From Desulfovibrio sp. (GTDB lineage: Bacteria; Desulfobacterota; Desulfovibrionia; Desulfovibrionales; Desulfovibrionaceae), in contig JAITSV010000070.1 of assembly GCA_031287575.1 (NCBI GenBank), positions 62,001-126,000 on the forward strand: a stretch of 64,000 bases of DNA, written 5' to 3'. Positions 39,408-48,171 of the stretch are shown here, piece by piece; position 1 is the stretch's first letter, and each line of letters starts with the position of its first letter. A program made the position numbers and the translations under genes. Below the pieces are notes generated by a model that saw nothing but the letters and a program-made list of their open reading frames with translations, was not told the DNA's origin and searched no databases.

Positions 39408-39683
39408 ATGGAGGTAGGTTGGTACCTCCGCTTCAAGCCTGATGCGGCTCTGGTGGTGCTGGTCGGCCACGGGTCCGTGGATGCGGCGCTGGGTGCGCTG
39501 CATACGGTTTCCGGCTGGCAGGCCGATGTCACCCGGCACGGGGACCATGCGGAGATCCGCTTCCGGCGAGGCAGGCCGGATGGTGGCGGCGCGCGTGAGC
39601 ACGGGCCGGATGGACCGGACGGGCCGACGGAGTCAAATGATGCCGGTGGGGGGCGCCACACCGGGGGGCACGGCAAGGAGTAG
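39408..39683 (+). CDS. Small hypothetical protein (91 aa)
   Basis: The product starts MEVGWYLRFKPDAALVVLVG and ends in a Gly/Asp/His-rich tail that contains G-P-D triplets from a 9-bp repeat (39602-39628). The first 50 residues look like a folded alpha/beta unit; the family is not recognised. ATG 39408 has GAGGGG 5 nt upstream. The stop is 2 nt before the next start, and that gene's ribosome site lies inside this frame, which supports it being translated. Confidence 0.6.
   Translation: MEVGWYLRFKPDAALVVLVGHGSVDAALGALHTVSGWQADVTRHGDHAEIRFRRGRPDGGGAREHGPDGPDGPTESNDAGGGRHTGGHGKE
39602..39628 (+). repeat. 9-bp coding minisatellite in the small hypothetical gene
   Basis: Three diverged 9-bp units (CGGGCCGGA, TGGACCGGA, CGGGCCGAC) encode G-P-D-type triplets. 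Confidence 0.7.
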
Positions 39684-39685
39684 CC

Positions 39686-40318
39686 ATGAACGCAAGCACC
39701 ATTCCTGCCCGGGCGTTGTCATGCAGCCCGCGCGCCAACGGCAACAGCGACAAGCTGGCCGCCCTGTTCGCGCGCGGATTCGCCGAGGCTGGCGGCAACA
39801 TCGAGGTCACGCTGATGCGCCAGTACGAGGTGCGCCCCTGCGTGTCCTGTTATCGCTGCCAGCACGATCCCAACGGCTGGTGCTTCCTGGAGGGCACCGA
39901 CCGCAGCGCGCCGCTGTTCTCCATGCTGCACGAGGCCCCCGCGCTGTTCTTTGCCGCGCCGGTGTTCTTCTACCACCTGCCCGCCATGTTCAAGGCGTTC
40001 ATCGACCGGGGCCAGTCGTACTGGCTGCGGCGCGAGTCGGGCGACCCCCGGCTGCTGTCCCTGCCGCGCCGCACGGCCTGGGTGGCCCTGGTGGCCGGGC
40101 GCAAGAAGGGCGAGCACATCTTTGACGGCAGCCTGCTGACGCTGCGCTACTTCCTGGCGGCGTTCAACATCACCCTAGCCGAGCCGCTGCTGTTGGCGGG
40201 CTATGACGGGCCGGACGACATCGCCAACGATCCGGCGACCTGCGCGCGGGTGCTGGAGTACGGCGGCAACGCCGCGCGGGCCATGTTCGACGGCCAGGCC
40301 ATGGCCGTGAACCAGTAG
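39686..40318 (+). CDS. Flavodoxin-fold NAD(P)H-dependent FMN oxidoreductase
   Basis: This 210-residue flavodoxin-fold protein has the FMN phosphate loop in SCSPRANGNSDKLA and a Cys-rich stretch PCVSCYRCQHD (about residues 51-61), typical of the iron-sulfur-flavoprotein-like / NADPH-dependent FMN reductase family. The segment FFAAPVFFYHLPAMFKAFIDR is also characteristic. It lies 2 nt after the small hypothetical gene and 3 nt before comF, within the redox operon. Confidence 0.9.
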   Translation: MNASTIPARALSCSPRANGNSDKLAALFARGFAEAGGNIEVTLMRQYEVRPCVSCYRCQHDPNGWCFLEGTDRSAPLFSMLHEAPALFFAAPVFFYHLPAMFKAFIDRGQSYWLRRESGDPRLLSLPRRTAWVALVAGRKKGEHIFDGSLLTLRYFLAAFNITLAEPLLLAGYDGPDDIANDPATCARVLEYGGNAARAMFDGQAMAVNQ

Positions 40319-40321
40319 CCG

Positions 40322-41137
40322 GTGCATCCCCTTCGGGCACGCCTTGCGGCGTGGGCGCGCGCCTGCGGTCTGGCGGAAGTGCGCTGCGCCGCCTGCGGCA
40401 GGCCGTGCGATGGGCATGCCGCGGCGCCTTCTGATGCGCCGTGCGGCGGACAATCCGCCGCATCGTCCGGCCCGGCGATATCCTCACCCCATGCCCCGAC
40501 CCTGTGCCCGGCCTGCGCAGCGGCCTTGGCCCCGCGCCGGGGCGGCATCTGCCCGCGTTGCGGTGCGCCGCACGCCCTGCCCGCCCTGCCGGATTCCCCC
40601 TGCGGCCATTGCCTGACCTCCCCGCCGCCATGGGCTGCCTTTCGCATGCACGGCCTGTACGAAGGCACCCTGCGCCATCTGGTGCTGCGGGTGAAATTTG
40701 CCGAGGACCATGCCGCCGCGCGCTTGCTGGGCGGGTTGCTGGCCACGGCCTGCGTCGGCCTGCCCCGGCCCGACGGGGTGGTGCCGGTGCCGCTGCATCC
40801 GGAACGGCTGCGCCGCAGGGGCTGCAACCAGTGCCAGGAGCTTGCCCGCCTGCCTGCCGCCGCCTTGGGCGCTCCGCTGCGTCCCGGCTGGCTGGCCCGC
40901 GTGGTGCCCACCCGCCCGCAGACCGGGCTTTCACGGCAGGAGCGCCGCCGCAACCTGCGCGGGGCATTCGCCGCGCACCCGGACGTGCGCGGCAGGCGCA
41001 TCCTGCTGGTGGACGACATCTGCACCACCGGCACCACGCTGGCCCGCGCCGTGGACTGCCTGTTGCGGGCCGGTGCCTTGGCCGTGGACTGCGCCGTGGC
41101 GGCGCGCACCCCCGCCCATCCTGACCGGCGCGGATAG
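40322..41137 (+). CDS. comF: ComF family phosphoribosyltransferase-like protein
   Basis: A 271-residue ComF-type protein. The N-terminal half carries several CxxC pairs (CAAC, CPAC, CPRC, CGHC) that likely bind zinc, and the C-terminal half is a phosphoribosyltransferase fold with the PRPP loop ILLVDDICTTGTTL (about 227-240). ComF proteins are linked to DNA uptake in competent bacteria, but most homologues are of unknown use. It starts at GTG 40322, 3 nt after the FMN oxidoreductase, and ends the operon. Confidence 0.92.
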   Translation: MHPLRARLAAWARACGLAEVRCAACGRPCDGHAAAPSDAPCGGQSAASSGPAISSPHAPTLCPACAAALAPRRGGICPRCGAPHALPALPDSPCGHCLTSPPPWAAFRMHGLYEGTLRHLVLRVKFAEDHAAARLLGGLLATACVGLPRPDGVVPVPLHPERLRRRGCNQCQELARLPAAALGAPLRPGWLARVVPTRPQTGLSRQERRRNLRGAFAAHPDVRGRRILLVDDICTTGTTLARAVDCLLRAGALAVDCAVAARTPAHPDRRG

Positions 41138-41241
41138 CGCCGCCGGTCGCCTTCTCCCCGCCTTTTCTCGCCGTTCCATCCACAGAGACCCATGCCCGCG
41201 CGCGGGCACCCGCCCGCACGCGGCAACGCAAGGAGCACGCA

Positions 41242-41979
41242 ATGGAAACGACAGCCAGAAACGCCATCGTCACCGGCGGATCGCGCGGCATAGGCCGGGC
41301 CATCGCCCTGCGTCTGGCGCGGGACGGATTCTGCGTGGTGGTCAACTACGCCAGCAACACTGCCGCCGCCCTTGACGTGGTGGACGCCATTGTCCGCGTG
41401 GGGGGGCGGGCGGTGGCCGTGCCCGGCGACGTGGGTGAGGCGGGCGACGTGGAGCGCCTGTTCGCCGCCGCGCACGATGCCTTCGGCCAGGTAGGCGTGG
41501 TGGTGAACAGTGCGGGCATCATGCCCATGCTGCCCATTGCCGGGGGCGACACCGCCGCTTTCGGGAAGGTGGTGCGCACCAACCTTACCGGCACCTTCAA
41601 CGTGCTCTCCCAGGCGGCCAACGCGCTGACGGCGGGCGGGCGCATCATCGCCCTGTCCACCAGTGTCATCGCCAAGTCCTTTCCCGGCTACGGGCCGTAC
41701 ATCGCCAGCAAGGCGGGGGTGGAGGGGCTGGTGCGGGTGCTGGCCAACGAATTGCGGGGGCGGTCCATCACCGTCAATGCCGTGGCTCCGGGGCCGGTGG
41801 CCACGGACCTGTTCCTGAACGGCAAGACCGAGGAACAGATCGCCGCCATCGGCAAGCTGGCCCCCCTGGAGCGGCTGGGCACGCCGGAAGAGATCGCCGC
41901 CGTGGTATCCTTTCTGGCCGGGCCGGAAGGCGGCTGGGTCAATGCCCAGGTGGTGCGGGTGAACGGCGGTTTCGCCTGA
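41242..41979 (+). CDS. Short-chain dehydrogenase/reductase (SDR)
   Basis: A 245-residue classical SDR. The NAD(P) loop TGGSRGIG lies at residues 11-18, NSAG at 89-92, catalytic Ser140, and the YIASK motif has Tyr153 and Lys157. A 3-oxoacyl-ACP reductase-like identity is possible, but many SDRs share these features. A ribosome site (CAAGGAGC) precedes ATG 41242. It lies 104 nt after comF and is followed by a terminator. Confidence 0.92.
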   Translation: METTARNAIVTGGSRGIGRAIALRLARDGFCVVVNYASNTAAALDVVDAIVRVGGRAVAVPGDVGEAGDVERLFAAAHDAFGQVGVVVNSAGIMPMLPIAGGDTAAFGKVVRTNLTGTFNVLSQAANALTAGGRIIALSTSVIAKSFPGYGPYIASKAGVEGLVRVLANELRGRSITVNAVAPGPVATDLFLNGKTEEQIAAIGKLAPLERLGTPEEIAAVVSFLAGPEGGWVNAQVVRVNGGFA

Positions 41980-42021
41980 TTTGCCGACGTATTCGGCTCC
42001 CCTGCACAAGGGCCGGGGCAC

Positions 42022-42056
42022 AGGCCGGGCGGCCGCGCCCGGCCTTGCATGCTTTT
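42022..42056 (+). terminator. Terminator after the SDR gene
   Basis: AGGCCGGGCG-GCCG-CGCCCGGCCT, a perfect 10-bp stem, is followed by TGCATGCTTTT. Confidence 0.75.
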
Positions 42057-42060
42057 GATG

Positions 42061-42102
42061 GTGACACGAGATGTTGTTTCGTGTAACGAAGCATCTTATA
42101 TT
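42061..42102 (+). promoter_or_regulatory. Promoter with NikR-like inverted repeat upstream of the DUF4198 gene
   Basis: GTGACAC (42061-42067), 13 nt and GTGTAAC (42081-42087) form an inverted repeat with one mismatch. It contains a perfect ACACGA-N9-TCGTGT. This resembles the spacing of NikR operators. The -35 TTGTTT (42074-42079) lies inside it, and -10 TATATT (42097-42102) follows at 17-nt spacing, so a bound repressor would block the promoter. Metal control is inferred. Confidence 0.55.
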
Positions 42103-42149
42103 TCATGTTTCGTATTCTTGTACGCATATCAACAGGAAAGGAGTGTCCC

Positions 42150-42938
42150 ATGCAGCTTCGCAGGCTTGTCGGCGCGCTGGCGCTGGTGCTCGCCACGGCG
42201 GTACCGGCCCTTGCCCATTTCGGCATGATCATCCCCGACGTCCCGGTGGCCACCGCCGCCAAGCGCGCCACCACCGTCACCCTGTCGTTCTCCCACCCCT
42301 TCGAGGGGCACGGCATGAACCTGGAGCGCCCCCAGGCCTTCGGCGTGGTGCGGGTGGACGGCGACAAGACCGAGCGCACCGACCTGCTGGCCTCGCTGAA
42401 GGAAGCCAAGGTCATGGGCAAGGCCGCCTGGAAGACCGATTTCACCTTCCCCAAGCCCGGCGTGTACATGTTCACCATGGAACCCAAGCTGTACTGGGAA
42501 CCGGAAGAAGACTGCTACATCCAGCACCTGACCAAGGTGGTGGTGCCCGCCTTCGGCAACGAGGACGGCTGGGACACCCCGGCGGGGCTGAAATTCGAGA
42601 TCATTCCCCTTACCCGCCCCTTCGGCAACTACGCAGGCGGCGTGTTCACCGGCGTGGCCATGCTGGACGGCAAGCCCGTCCCCGGCGTGGACGTGGAAGT
42701 GGAATACTACAATGCGCAGGGCAAGTACGCCGCGCCCACCGAGTTCCACGTGACCCAGGTGGTCAAGACCGACGCCAACGGCGTGTTCACCGTGGCCTGC
42801 CCGCTGGCTGGCTGGTGGGGCTTTGCCGCGCTGACCACCGCGCCCGAGCAGGTCAAGGGGCCCGACGGCACCCTGAAGGACGTGGAAATCGGCGCGGTGC
42901 TCTGGACCCGCTTCGACGCCTTCAAGCCTGCCAAGTAG
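42150..42938 (+). CDS. DUF4198 exported protein, possible nickel/cobalt-uptake component
   Basis: This 262-residue precursor has a clear signal peptide (LRRLVGALALVLATAVPALA, cut before HFGM). The mature protein is a DUF4198-type periplasmic beta-rich protein. The mature N-terminal His and the HPFEGHGMNLERP stretch are typical and could bind metal. DUF4198 proteins (NikK-like) often accompany nickel or cobalt transporters, but no transporter is next to this gene. AAAGGAG precedes ATG 42150. The NikR-like promoter element supports metal-responsive control. A GC hairpin (42943-42960) follows. Confidence 0.85.
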   Translation: MQLRRLVGALALVLATAVPALAHFGMIIPDVPVATAAKRATTVTLSFSHPFEGHGMNLERPQAFGVVRVDGDKTERTDLLASLKEAKVMGKAAWKTDFTFPKPGVYMFTMEPKLYWEPEEDCYIQHLTKVVVPAFGNEDGWDTPAGLKFEIIPLTRPFGNYAGGVFTGVAMLDGKPVPGVDVEVEYYNAQGKYAAPTEFHVTQVVKTDANGVFTVACPLAGWWGFAALTTAPEQVKGPDGTLKDVEIGAVLWTRFDAFKPAK

Positions 42939-43203
42939 CGTACGGCGGGCAAACCCGCCGACTGCGCGCCGCACTGTCCGCCCGGTTCCGGTGTTTGCCG
43001 GGGCCGGGCGTTGTCGCATCCGCAGGCTGGCGCAACCGTGCGACAAAGAGACATTACGTAGTCCATGCAGTGGGTAGGGCGCGTGATTGGTTGCCGCATG
43101 ACGGCTTGCATTCCACGGGCGAAGCCTTATGATTGCCCGAACGCCACTGGTGCAGCCTTCACGGCGCGTCGGCCCGGCGTCAGATCCGGTCCGGAGGCCT
43201 TCC

Positions 43204-43602
43204 ATGCGCGTGCTCATCGTCGAGGACGACTTCACCAGCCGCAAGTACCTGCAAACCATCCTGGCGCCTTACGGGGCCTGCGACATCGCCGTCAGCGGTG
43301 TCGAGGCGGTGGAGGCATTCGCGGCGGCGCTGGACGCGCGACAGCCGTACGACCTTGTCTGTCTGGACATCATGCTGCCCGAGATGGACGGACAGGAGGC
43401 CCTGCGGCGCATCCGCGCCATGGAGCGCGAGCGCGGGGTGGCCCCGGCGGACGAGGTGCCCGTGGTCATGACCACCGCCCTCGACGACCCGCGCAACGTG
43501 GTGGAGGCCTATTACAAGGGCGGGGCCACGTCGTACGTGCCCAAGCCCATCGACCGCCAGTTGTTCGTGCAGATGTTGAAGGGGCTTGGCGTCATCCGCT
43601 AG
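43204..43602 (+). CDS. Single-domain response regulator (CheY-like)
   Basis: This 132-residue receiver domain stands alone. It starts MRVLIVEDDFTSRKYLQTIL; the acidic pair is D8/D9, the phospho-acceptor Asp55 lies in LDIMLPEMDG, and the conserved Lys is in YVPKPID. GGAGG lies 6 nt before ATG 43204; an upstream in-frame start is less likely. No kinase is adjacent. Confidence 0.93.
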   Translation: MRVLIVEDDFTSRKYLQTILAPYGACDIAVSGVEAVEAFAAALDARQPYDLVCLDIMLPEMDGQEALRRIRAMERERGVAPADEVPVVMTTALDDPRNVVEAYYKGGATSYVPKPIDRQLFVQMLKGLGVIR

Positions 43603-43837
43603 GATTTCTCCAGGTTTTTTGCCTTTTCCCCGCATCTGCCCGGCGCTCCCGGCCCGGAGCCGTGGCGCCGTCCCGTCGCATGCCGCCGTTTCGATGGTGG
43701 ACCGACGCCGCACCGACACCCTCGTCGTTGCACCGGCCCGATACCTTGCGGGCCGCAACTGATGCGGTATGCCGGTGGGCACAGCCCGCCAGTCTACCCC
43801 GACTCCGACCAACCGCACGCAACCATCGGGAGTACCC

Positions 43838-44764
43838 ATGACCCGTACCCGGATTATTGCCTGTTGCCTGGCCGTGGCCGTGGCCTTTTGCCTGAGCATG
43901 ACCGACCTCGCCGACGCCAAGCGCCTTGGCGGGGGCAAGTCGTTCGGAGGCAGCCCCAGTTACCAGCGCAGCTTTACCCCCACCCAGCCTTCGCCTTCTT
44001 CGCCCGCGGGGCCCAATCTGAACCGGCAGCAGCAGACCCAGCAGCCCGGCCCCGCCGCGCCGCAGCAGGCCCCGCGCTCCCGCTTCGGCGGGTTCGGCGG
44101 CATCCTTGGCGGCATGCTGGCGGGCAGCCTGATAGGTTCGCTGCTGTTCGGCGGCGGCTTTGGCGGCGTGGGCATGATGGACATGCTGCTGCTGGCGCTG
44201 GTGGTCTTCATGGCGCTGAAGTTCTTTGCCGCCCGGCGTGGCAACACCCCGGCCCCGGCCTCCGCTTCCGGTCAGCCCGGCGGCATGCGCCGCGAGGCCG
44301 ACTACGGCGCCCAGGCTGGCTCCAGTGCCGGATGGGACGCCCTGCGCACGGCCCCGGCGCCCACCGCCGAGGCGCAGCCCGCGTCCCCCGGCATTCCCGA
44401 GGGCTTCGACACCGAGGACTTCCTGCGCGGTGCCAAGCTGGCCTACAACCGCCTGCAAGCCTCGTGGGACCGGCGCGACCTGGACGACATCGCCCAGTTC
44501 ACCACCCCCGAGATACTCAAGGAAATCACCCAGCAGGCCCAGGACGATCCCGGACCCTCGCGCACCGAGATCCTGTATTGCAACGCCAGCGTGCTGTCCG
44601 TCACCGAAGAGAAGGGCCGCACCGTGGCCACCGTGTTCTTCGACGTGCTGATGCGCGAGGACGCCCAGGCCGATGCGCCCGGACAGGTGCGCGAGGTGTG
44701 GCACTTCGTGCGTACCGGCAACGAAATGTGGCGGCTGGACGGCATCCAGCAGGTGGAAATGTAG
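43838..44764 (+). CDS. Tim44-like domain membrane-anchored protein
   Basis: A 308-residue protein with an N-terminal signal/anchor (ACCLAVAVAFCLSMTDLADA), a Gln/Pro-rich segment, a Gly-rich hydrophobic stretch (about 85-130, GGFGGILGGMLAGSLIGSLL), and a C-terminal Tim44-like domain (about 190-308; FLRGAKLAYNRLQASWDRRD). In bacteria Tim44-domain proteins are of uncertain function, often with such Gly-rich anchors. The ATG at 43838 has a CGGGAG site. A strong terminator follows. Confidence 0.88.
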   Translation: MTRTRIIACCLAVAVAFCLSMTDLADAKRLGGGKSFGGSPSYQRSFTPTQPSPSSPAGPNLNRQQQTQQPGPAAPQQAPRSRFGGFGGILGGMLAGSLIGSLLFGGGFGGVGMMDMLLLALVVFMALKFFAARRGNTPAPASASGQPGGMRREADYGAQAGSSAGWDALRTAPAPTAEAQPASPGIPEGFDTEDFLRGAKLAYNRLQASWDRRDLDDIAQFTTPEILKEITQQAQDDPGPSRTEILYCNASVLSVTEEKGRTVATVFFDVLMREDAQADAPGQVREVWHFVRTGNEMWRLDGIQQVEM

Positions 44765-44827
44765 GGCGGGCCTGCCGTCTGGCGGCGGCTACGCTGCCGG
44801 GCGCCGGGTGCGTAGCGTGACGTTGAT

Positions 44828-44875
44828 GGGGCGGTTTTCCGTGGTGAACCCACGGGAAACCGCCCCGTTCCGTTT
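44828..44875. terminator. Strong bidirectional terminator between Tim44-like and bcp genes
   Basis: GGGGCGGTTTTCCGTGG and CCACGGGAAACCGCCCC form a 17-bp stem (one G-T pair) with a 6-nt loop. T-rich sequence follows on the plus strand. It sits between convergent genes. Confidence 0.85.
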
Positions 44876-44946
44876 GTTCCGTATCATCCTGTTTCATCCG
44901 TGCGTTGCCACCGCCGCATCGGACGGTTACCGGACGCCGACCGCGT

Positions 44947-45438
44947 TTATCCCGCCGCCAGCCGCCGCAATTCGTCCAGCACCGCCTGGGCATGCCCGTC
45001 CACCATCACCGGCGACCACACCGCCCGCACCGAGCCGTCCGGCCCGATGAGAAAGGTGGAACGCACGATGCCGGTCACCGCCTTGCCGTATAGCATCTTG
45101 GTGCCGAAGGCGCCGTAGGCCTTGGCCACCGCCCGGTCCGGGTCGCTCAGCAGGGCCACGCCCAGGTCCTGCTTCAGCGTGAAGTTGCCGATGGCTTTCG
45201 GTGAGTCGGGGCTTATCCCCACCACTGCCGCGCCCGCCGCCGCGAAGTCGGGCAGCATGCAGGTGAAGTCGCGCGCCTCGCGGGTGCAGCCGGGGGTGCT
45301 GGCCTTGGGGTAGAAGTAGAGCACCAGCCATGTACCGGCAAAGTCGGCCAGGGCGCGCGGCGCGCCGGATGCGTCCGCCAGCCGGAAGTCGGGGGCCGCC
45401 TTGCCCGACAGCGAGGCGGCGGTGATCAGTTCGCTCAT
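44947..45438 (-). CDS. bcp: Peroxiredoxin, Bcp/PrxQ type
   Basis: This 163-residue thiol peroxidase has the peroxidatic Cys51 in STPGC. The resolving Cys of classical Bcp would be five residues later, but that position is Arg here; the next Cys is Cys60 (DFTC). It may therefore work as a 1-Cys enzyme or use Cys60. The start at 45438 follows GGAG. It protects against peroxides, relevant to an anaerobe exposed to oxygen. The longer open frame upstream has no ribosome site. Confidence 0.92.
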   Translation of the reverse strand: MSELITAASLSGKAAPDFRLADASGAPRALADFAGTWLVLYFYPKASTPGCTREARDFTCMLPDFAAAGAAVVGISPDSPKAIGNFTLKQDLGVALLSDPDRAVAKAYGAFGTKMLYGKAVTGIVRSTFLIGPDGSVRAVWSPVMVDGHAQAVLDELRRLAAG

Positions 45439-45670
45439 GGATGTGCTCCGTGGTCTGGTGTTCGTGGGGGTGCGAGGGCCGCAGGGGGCCGCCCCCCGGT
45501 ATTTCCGGAGTATCCACGCCCCGGCTCGGTCGCTTGCCGATGTTGTTCCCTGGCGCGGGACCATCACACGGCTGCCACCCCGTGTTCCCTGGGGTTGGCT
45601 CCGGTGGCGATGCCGCCCGGAATGCGCTCCCGTCGGTCGGGGCGCGTTCCGGGCGGTTGTCGGTTCCTCG

Positions 45671-47842
45671 CTACTGCTTCTGGCCCGGCAACAGGCCCTT
45701 GATGGCCCCGCCGATGCCCTTCACCGCCTCGCCGCCCTTTTCCACCGGGGCCTGGATGACGCCTCCGGCGCCTTCCAGGGTGTTCATCAGCATCTTGGCC
45801 GGGTCCACCCCGTAGTTGGGCGAATCCAGCGAACCGCTGATCTTGATGGGTATCTTGGGCAGGCCGGTGACGTCGAGGGTGGCGGCGTAGTCCACCACGT
45901 TGCGGCCAAGGTCGGCCGTGCCCGCGCCCGTGGCGCCGATGCCCGGCGAAACGAACTTGAGGTCCCTGTTGCCGACCACGCCCTTGTCGGCGCGGACGGA
46001 CGCGGTAAGGCTGTCGAACTTCTGGCCCGAAGCTCCGGCCCGCCTGGATTCCGCGCCCTTGATGCCTTCGGGGATGATCTGGAAGCCGTGGATGGTGCCC
46101 TGGGTCATGGCCAGCGAGGCCGTGCCCGCCAGGGTGTGCTTGGCGGCGTTCCAGTCGTCGCCGGTGGCGGTGAGGTCGGTCTTCACGTCGGTGCGAGCCG
46201 ACACGTGTCGCTTGCCCAGCGCGGCCTGTTGCAGTTCGCCCACCTCCACCCCCTTCACGGTGGTGACGATGCGCGATCTGGTGGCTTCGGCGCGGGTGTC
46301 GGCGGTGATGTCGCCGTCCACCGCGCCGCCGCCCAGGTTCAGTTGCAGCGGATTGATGCGCACCAGCCCCTTGTCGGCCACCAGGCGCACCAGCACGTTG
46401 GTCATGGGCACCTTGGCGGCCACCAGCCGTCCGGCCTTGAAGGTGACATCCGCGTCGATGGCGCGCAGGCTCTTCTTGGCCTCCGCGGTGCCGCCCTGCG
46501 GAACGTCCTTGCCGTCCTTGCCGTCCTTGCCGTCTTTAGAGGTCGCGGGGGGCGCCGGGGCAGCGCCCTTTTCGGGCGCCTTGCCCTTATCCCCTTCCGG
46601 CGGCAGGTAGCGGTCTACGTCGATGGCGTCCAGCGTCAGTTCCGCCCGGATCACCTGCACCGCGCCCGGCACGGCGGATGCCTTGCCCTGAATGGTGGTG
46701 TCGTCCAGCTTGCCGGTGATGGACCGCACGTCCACCTTGGCGGGCGCGGCCTGCACGTCCAGCTTCAGGTCCAGCGCGTCCAGCGCCTTGGGGTCGGCGG
46801 TGCGCACCGGGGTGCCCAGCGATTCCAGCGCCTTGCGCGGCGAACCGGCCAGGGTGACCAGCCCTTCGAACGATTGCGCCCCCAACGCGGCGGTGCCGTT
46901 GGCGCCAATCTTCAGGGTGGGCGTGGACAGCGACAGCCGGGCGATGTCCAGCCGTTGCGGCACGGTGTGCACGGTCAGGTCGCCCGCCAGTTCCACCTTG
47001 CCGAGCCCGGCGGGCACCACGCCGCCCTTGGGGGTAAGGGTCACGGTCAGGCCGTCGATGCGCAGCACCGAGCCGTCCAGGTCGGACTGCACCTTGGCGG
47101 TGAGGGAAAGGTCCGCCTCGATGTCCGGCTTCTGGCCGGACATGGCCACGGCAAGCTTGATGTCGGCGGGGTCGCCGCCGGGGGCCAGGCCGTTGACGTT
47201 GACGTTCAGGTCGCGGGCGCGGAACTGCTGCCCGGTGGACAGGTCGCGGAAGGACAGCGAGGCCCCGTTCACCGACAGGGTGTCCACGGCCACGGCGAGG
47301 GGGGTTCCAGAACTGGCCGGGGTGGCCGGGCTGGCGGGGCTGGACGCCTGTGGCTGGGCCGATTGCGTGCCGGGGGCCGGAGCCTGGCCGGGCTTGGCGA
47401 AGTCCCAGTTGGTCCGGCCATCGGCGGCGCGCACCAGGTTCAGGTGCAGCCCGTCCAGCATCAGTTCCGCCACCTCCACCCGCTTGGACAGCAAGGGCAT
47501 GAAGGCCACGCGCAGCCCGCCGCCCTTGATGCGCAGGAAGATGTCGTCGTCGCCCGATATGCCCGGTGCGCCCGATGCCGAGGACGGGGGCGCGGCCTTG
47601 GGAAAGTCCGGCGGATTGCCGAGGTGCATGGGGCCGAAGGCGACGCCCAGCCACGGGAAGAAGGACAGCGAAAGGTCGCCGTCGAAGACCAGTTCCCGGC
47701 CCGTGGCCGAGCGCGCGGCGTCCTCGATGCGGCCCTTGTAGTCGTTGGGATCGATGGTGGCCACCACGATGGCGATGGCCGCGCCAGCAAGGATGACCAG
47801 GGCGCCGATGGCGGCGGCCACGAGTTTGAGCGTTCTGTTCAT
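45671..47842 (-). CDS. AsmA family protein
   Basis: This 723-residue envelope protein has a single N-terminal membrane anchor ([22 protein letters not shown]) and the AsmA N-terminal pattern [20 protein letters not shown], then long beta-rich repeats. AsmA-like proteins are thought to act as bridge-like lipid-transfer or outer-membrane assembly factors. The middle contains a K-D-G repeat (9-bp array at 46505-46531) within a Pro/Ala-rich insert. GGGAG precedes ATG 47842. Confidence 0.88.
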   Translation of the reverse strand: MNRTLKLVAAAIGALVILAGAAIAIVVATIDPNDYKGRIEDAARSATGRELVFDGDLSLSFFPWLGVAFGPMHLGNPPDFPKAAPPSSASGAPGISGDDDIFLRIKGGGLRVAFMPLLSKRVEVAELMLDGLHLNLVRAADGRTNWDFAKPGQAPAPGTQSAQPQASSPASPATPASSGTPLAVAVDTLSVNGASLSFRDLSTGQQFRARDLNVNVNGLAPGGDPADIKLAVAMSGQKPDIEADLSLTAKVQSDLDGSVLRIDGLTVTLTPKGGVVPAGLGKVELAGDLTVHTVPQRLDIARLSLSTPTLKIGANGTAALGAQSFEGLVTLAGSPRKALESLGTPVRTADPKALDALDLKLDVQAAPAKVDVRSITGKLDDTTIQGKASAVPGAVQVIRAELTLDAIDVDRYLPPEGDKGKAPEKGAAPAPPATSKDGKDGKDGKDVPQGGTAEAKKSLRAIDADVTFKAGRLVAAKVPMTNVLVRLVADKGLVRINPLQLNLGGGAVDGDITADTRAEATRSRIVTTVKGVEVGELQQAALGKRHVSARTDVKTDLTATGDDWNAAKHTLAGTASLAMTQGTIHGFQIIPEGIKGAESRRAGASGQKFDSLTASVRADKGVVGNRDLKFVSPGIGATGAGTADLGRNVVDYAATLDVTGLPKIPIKISGSLDSPNYGVDPAKMLMNTLEGAGGVIQAPVEKGGEAVKGIGGAIKGLLPGQKQ
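46505..46531 (-). repeat. 9-bp coding minisatellite in the AsmA gene
   Basis: Three exact units GTCCTTGCC encode K-D-G triplets on the minus strand. A diverged fourth unit follows. Confidence 0.85.
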
Positions 47843-48171
47843 GGCGGTGCTCCCGGTTTGGGGTTGCCGAAGGGACAGCGGAGACGGGCCGGGGGCCGCA
47901 CGGGAACGGCGGCGGAAGGAGGGAAGCCCGAGCCTTCCCGAAAGATAACCCACCGGGGATGTTGGGGCAAGGCGTGAGAACAAATTGTGGCGGCGGTGCG
48001 GGGGGGGACGCACGGATGGTCCTCCCGGCGGGCCGGGCCGGGGCACGTGGGGGGGGGAGGCACCGGCCCGGCCCTAACCGGCCCGAAGCGGCCCAACCGG
48101 CCCTAACCGGCCCGAAGCGGGGTCGGGGCCCGCTCTGGCGGAGCGGTCCGATTCGCGCTAGACCTTGGCCC
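47843..48171. other. Divergent AsmA / cobQ intergenic region
   Basis: This 329-nt region has G-runs (about 48000 and 48050) and a 24-bp direct repeat with a 29-bp period (48068-48120, core CGGCCCTAACCGGCCCGAAG). No cobalamin-riboswitch boxes were recognised by eye. Confidence 0.55.

Noticed and set aside
47843-48171. Cobalamin riboswitch before cobQ
   Set aside because: I looked for the B12-box-like conserved blocks and did not see them. The region is mostly G-runs and a short direct repeat.
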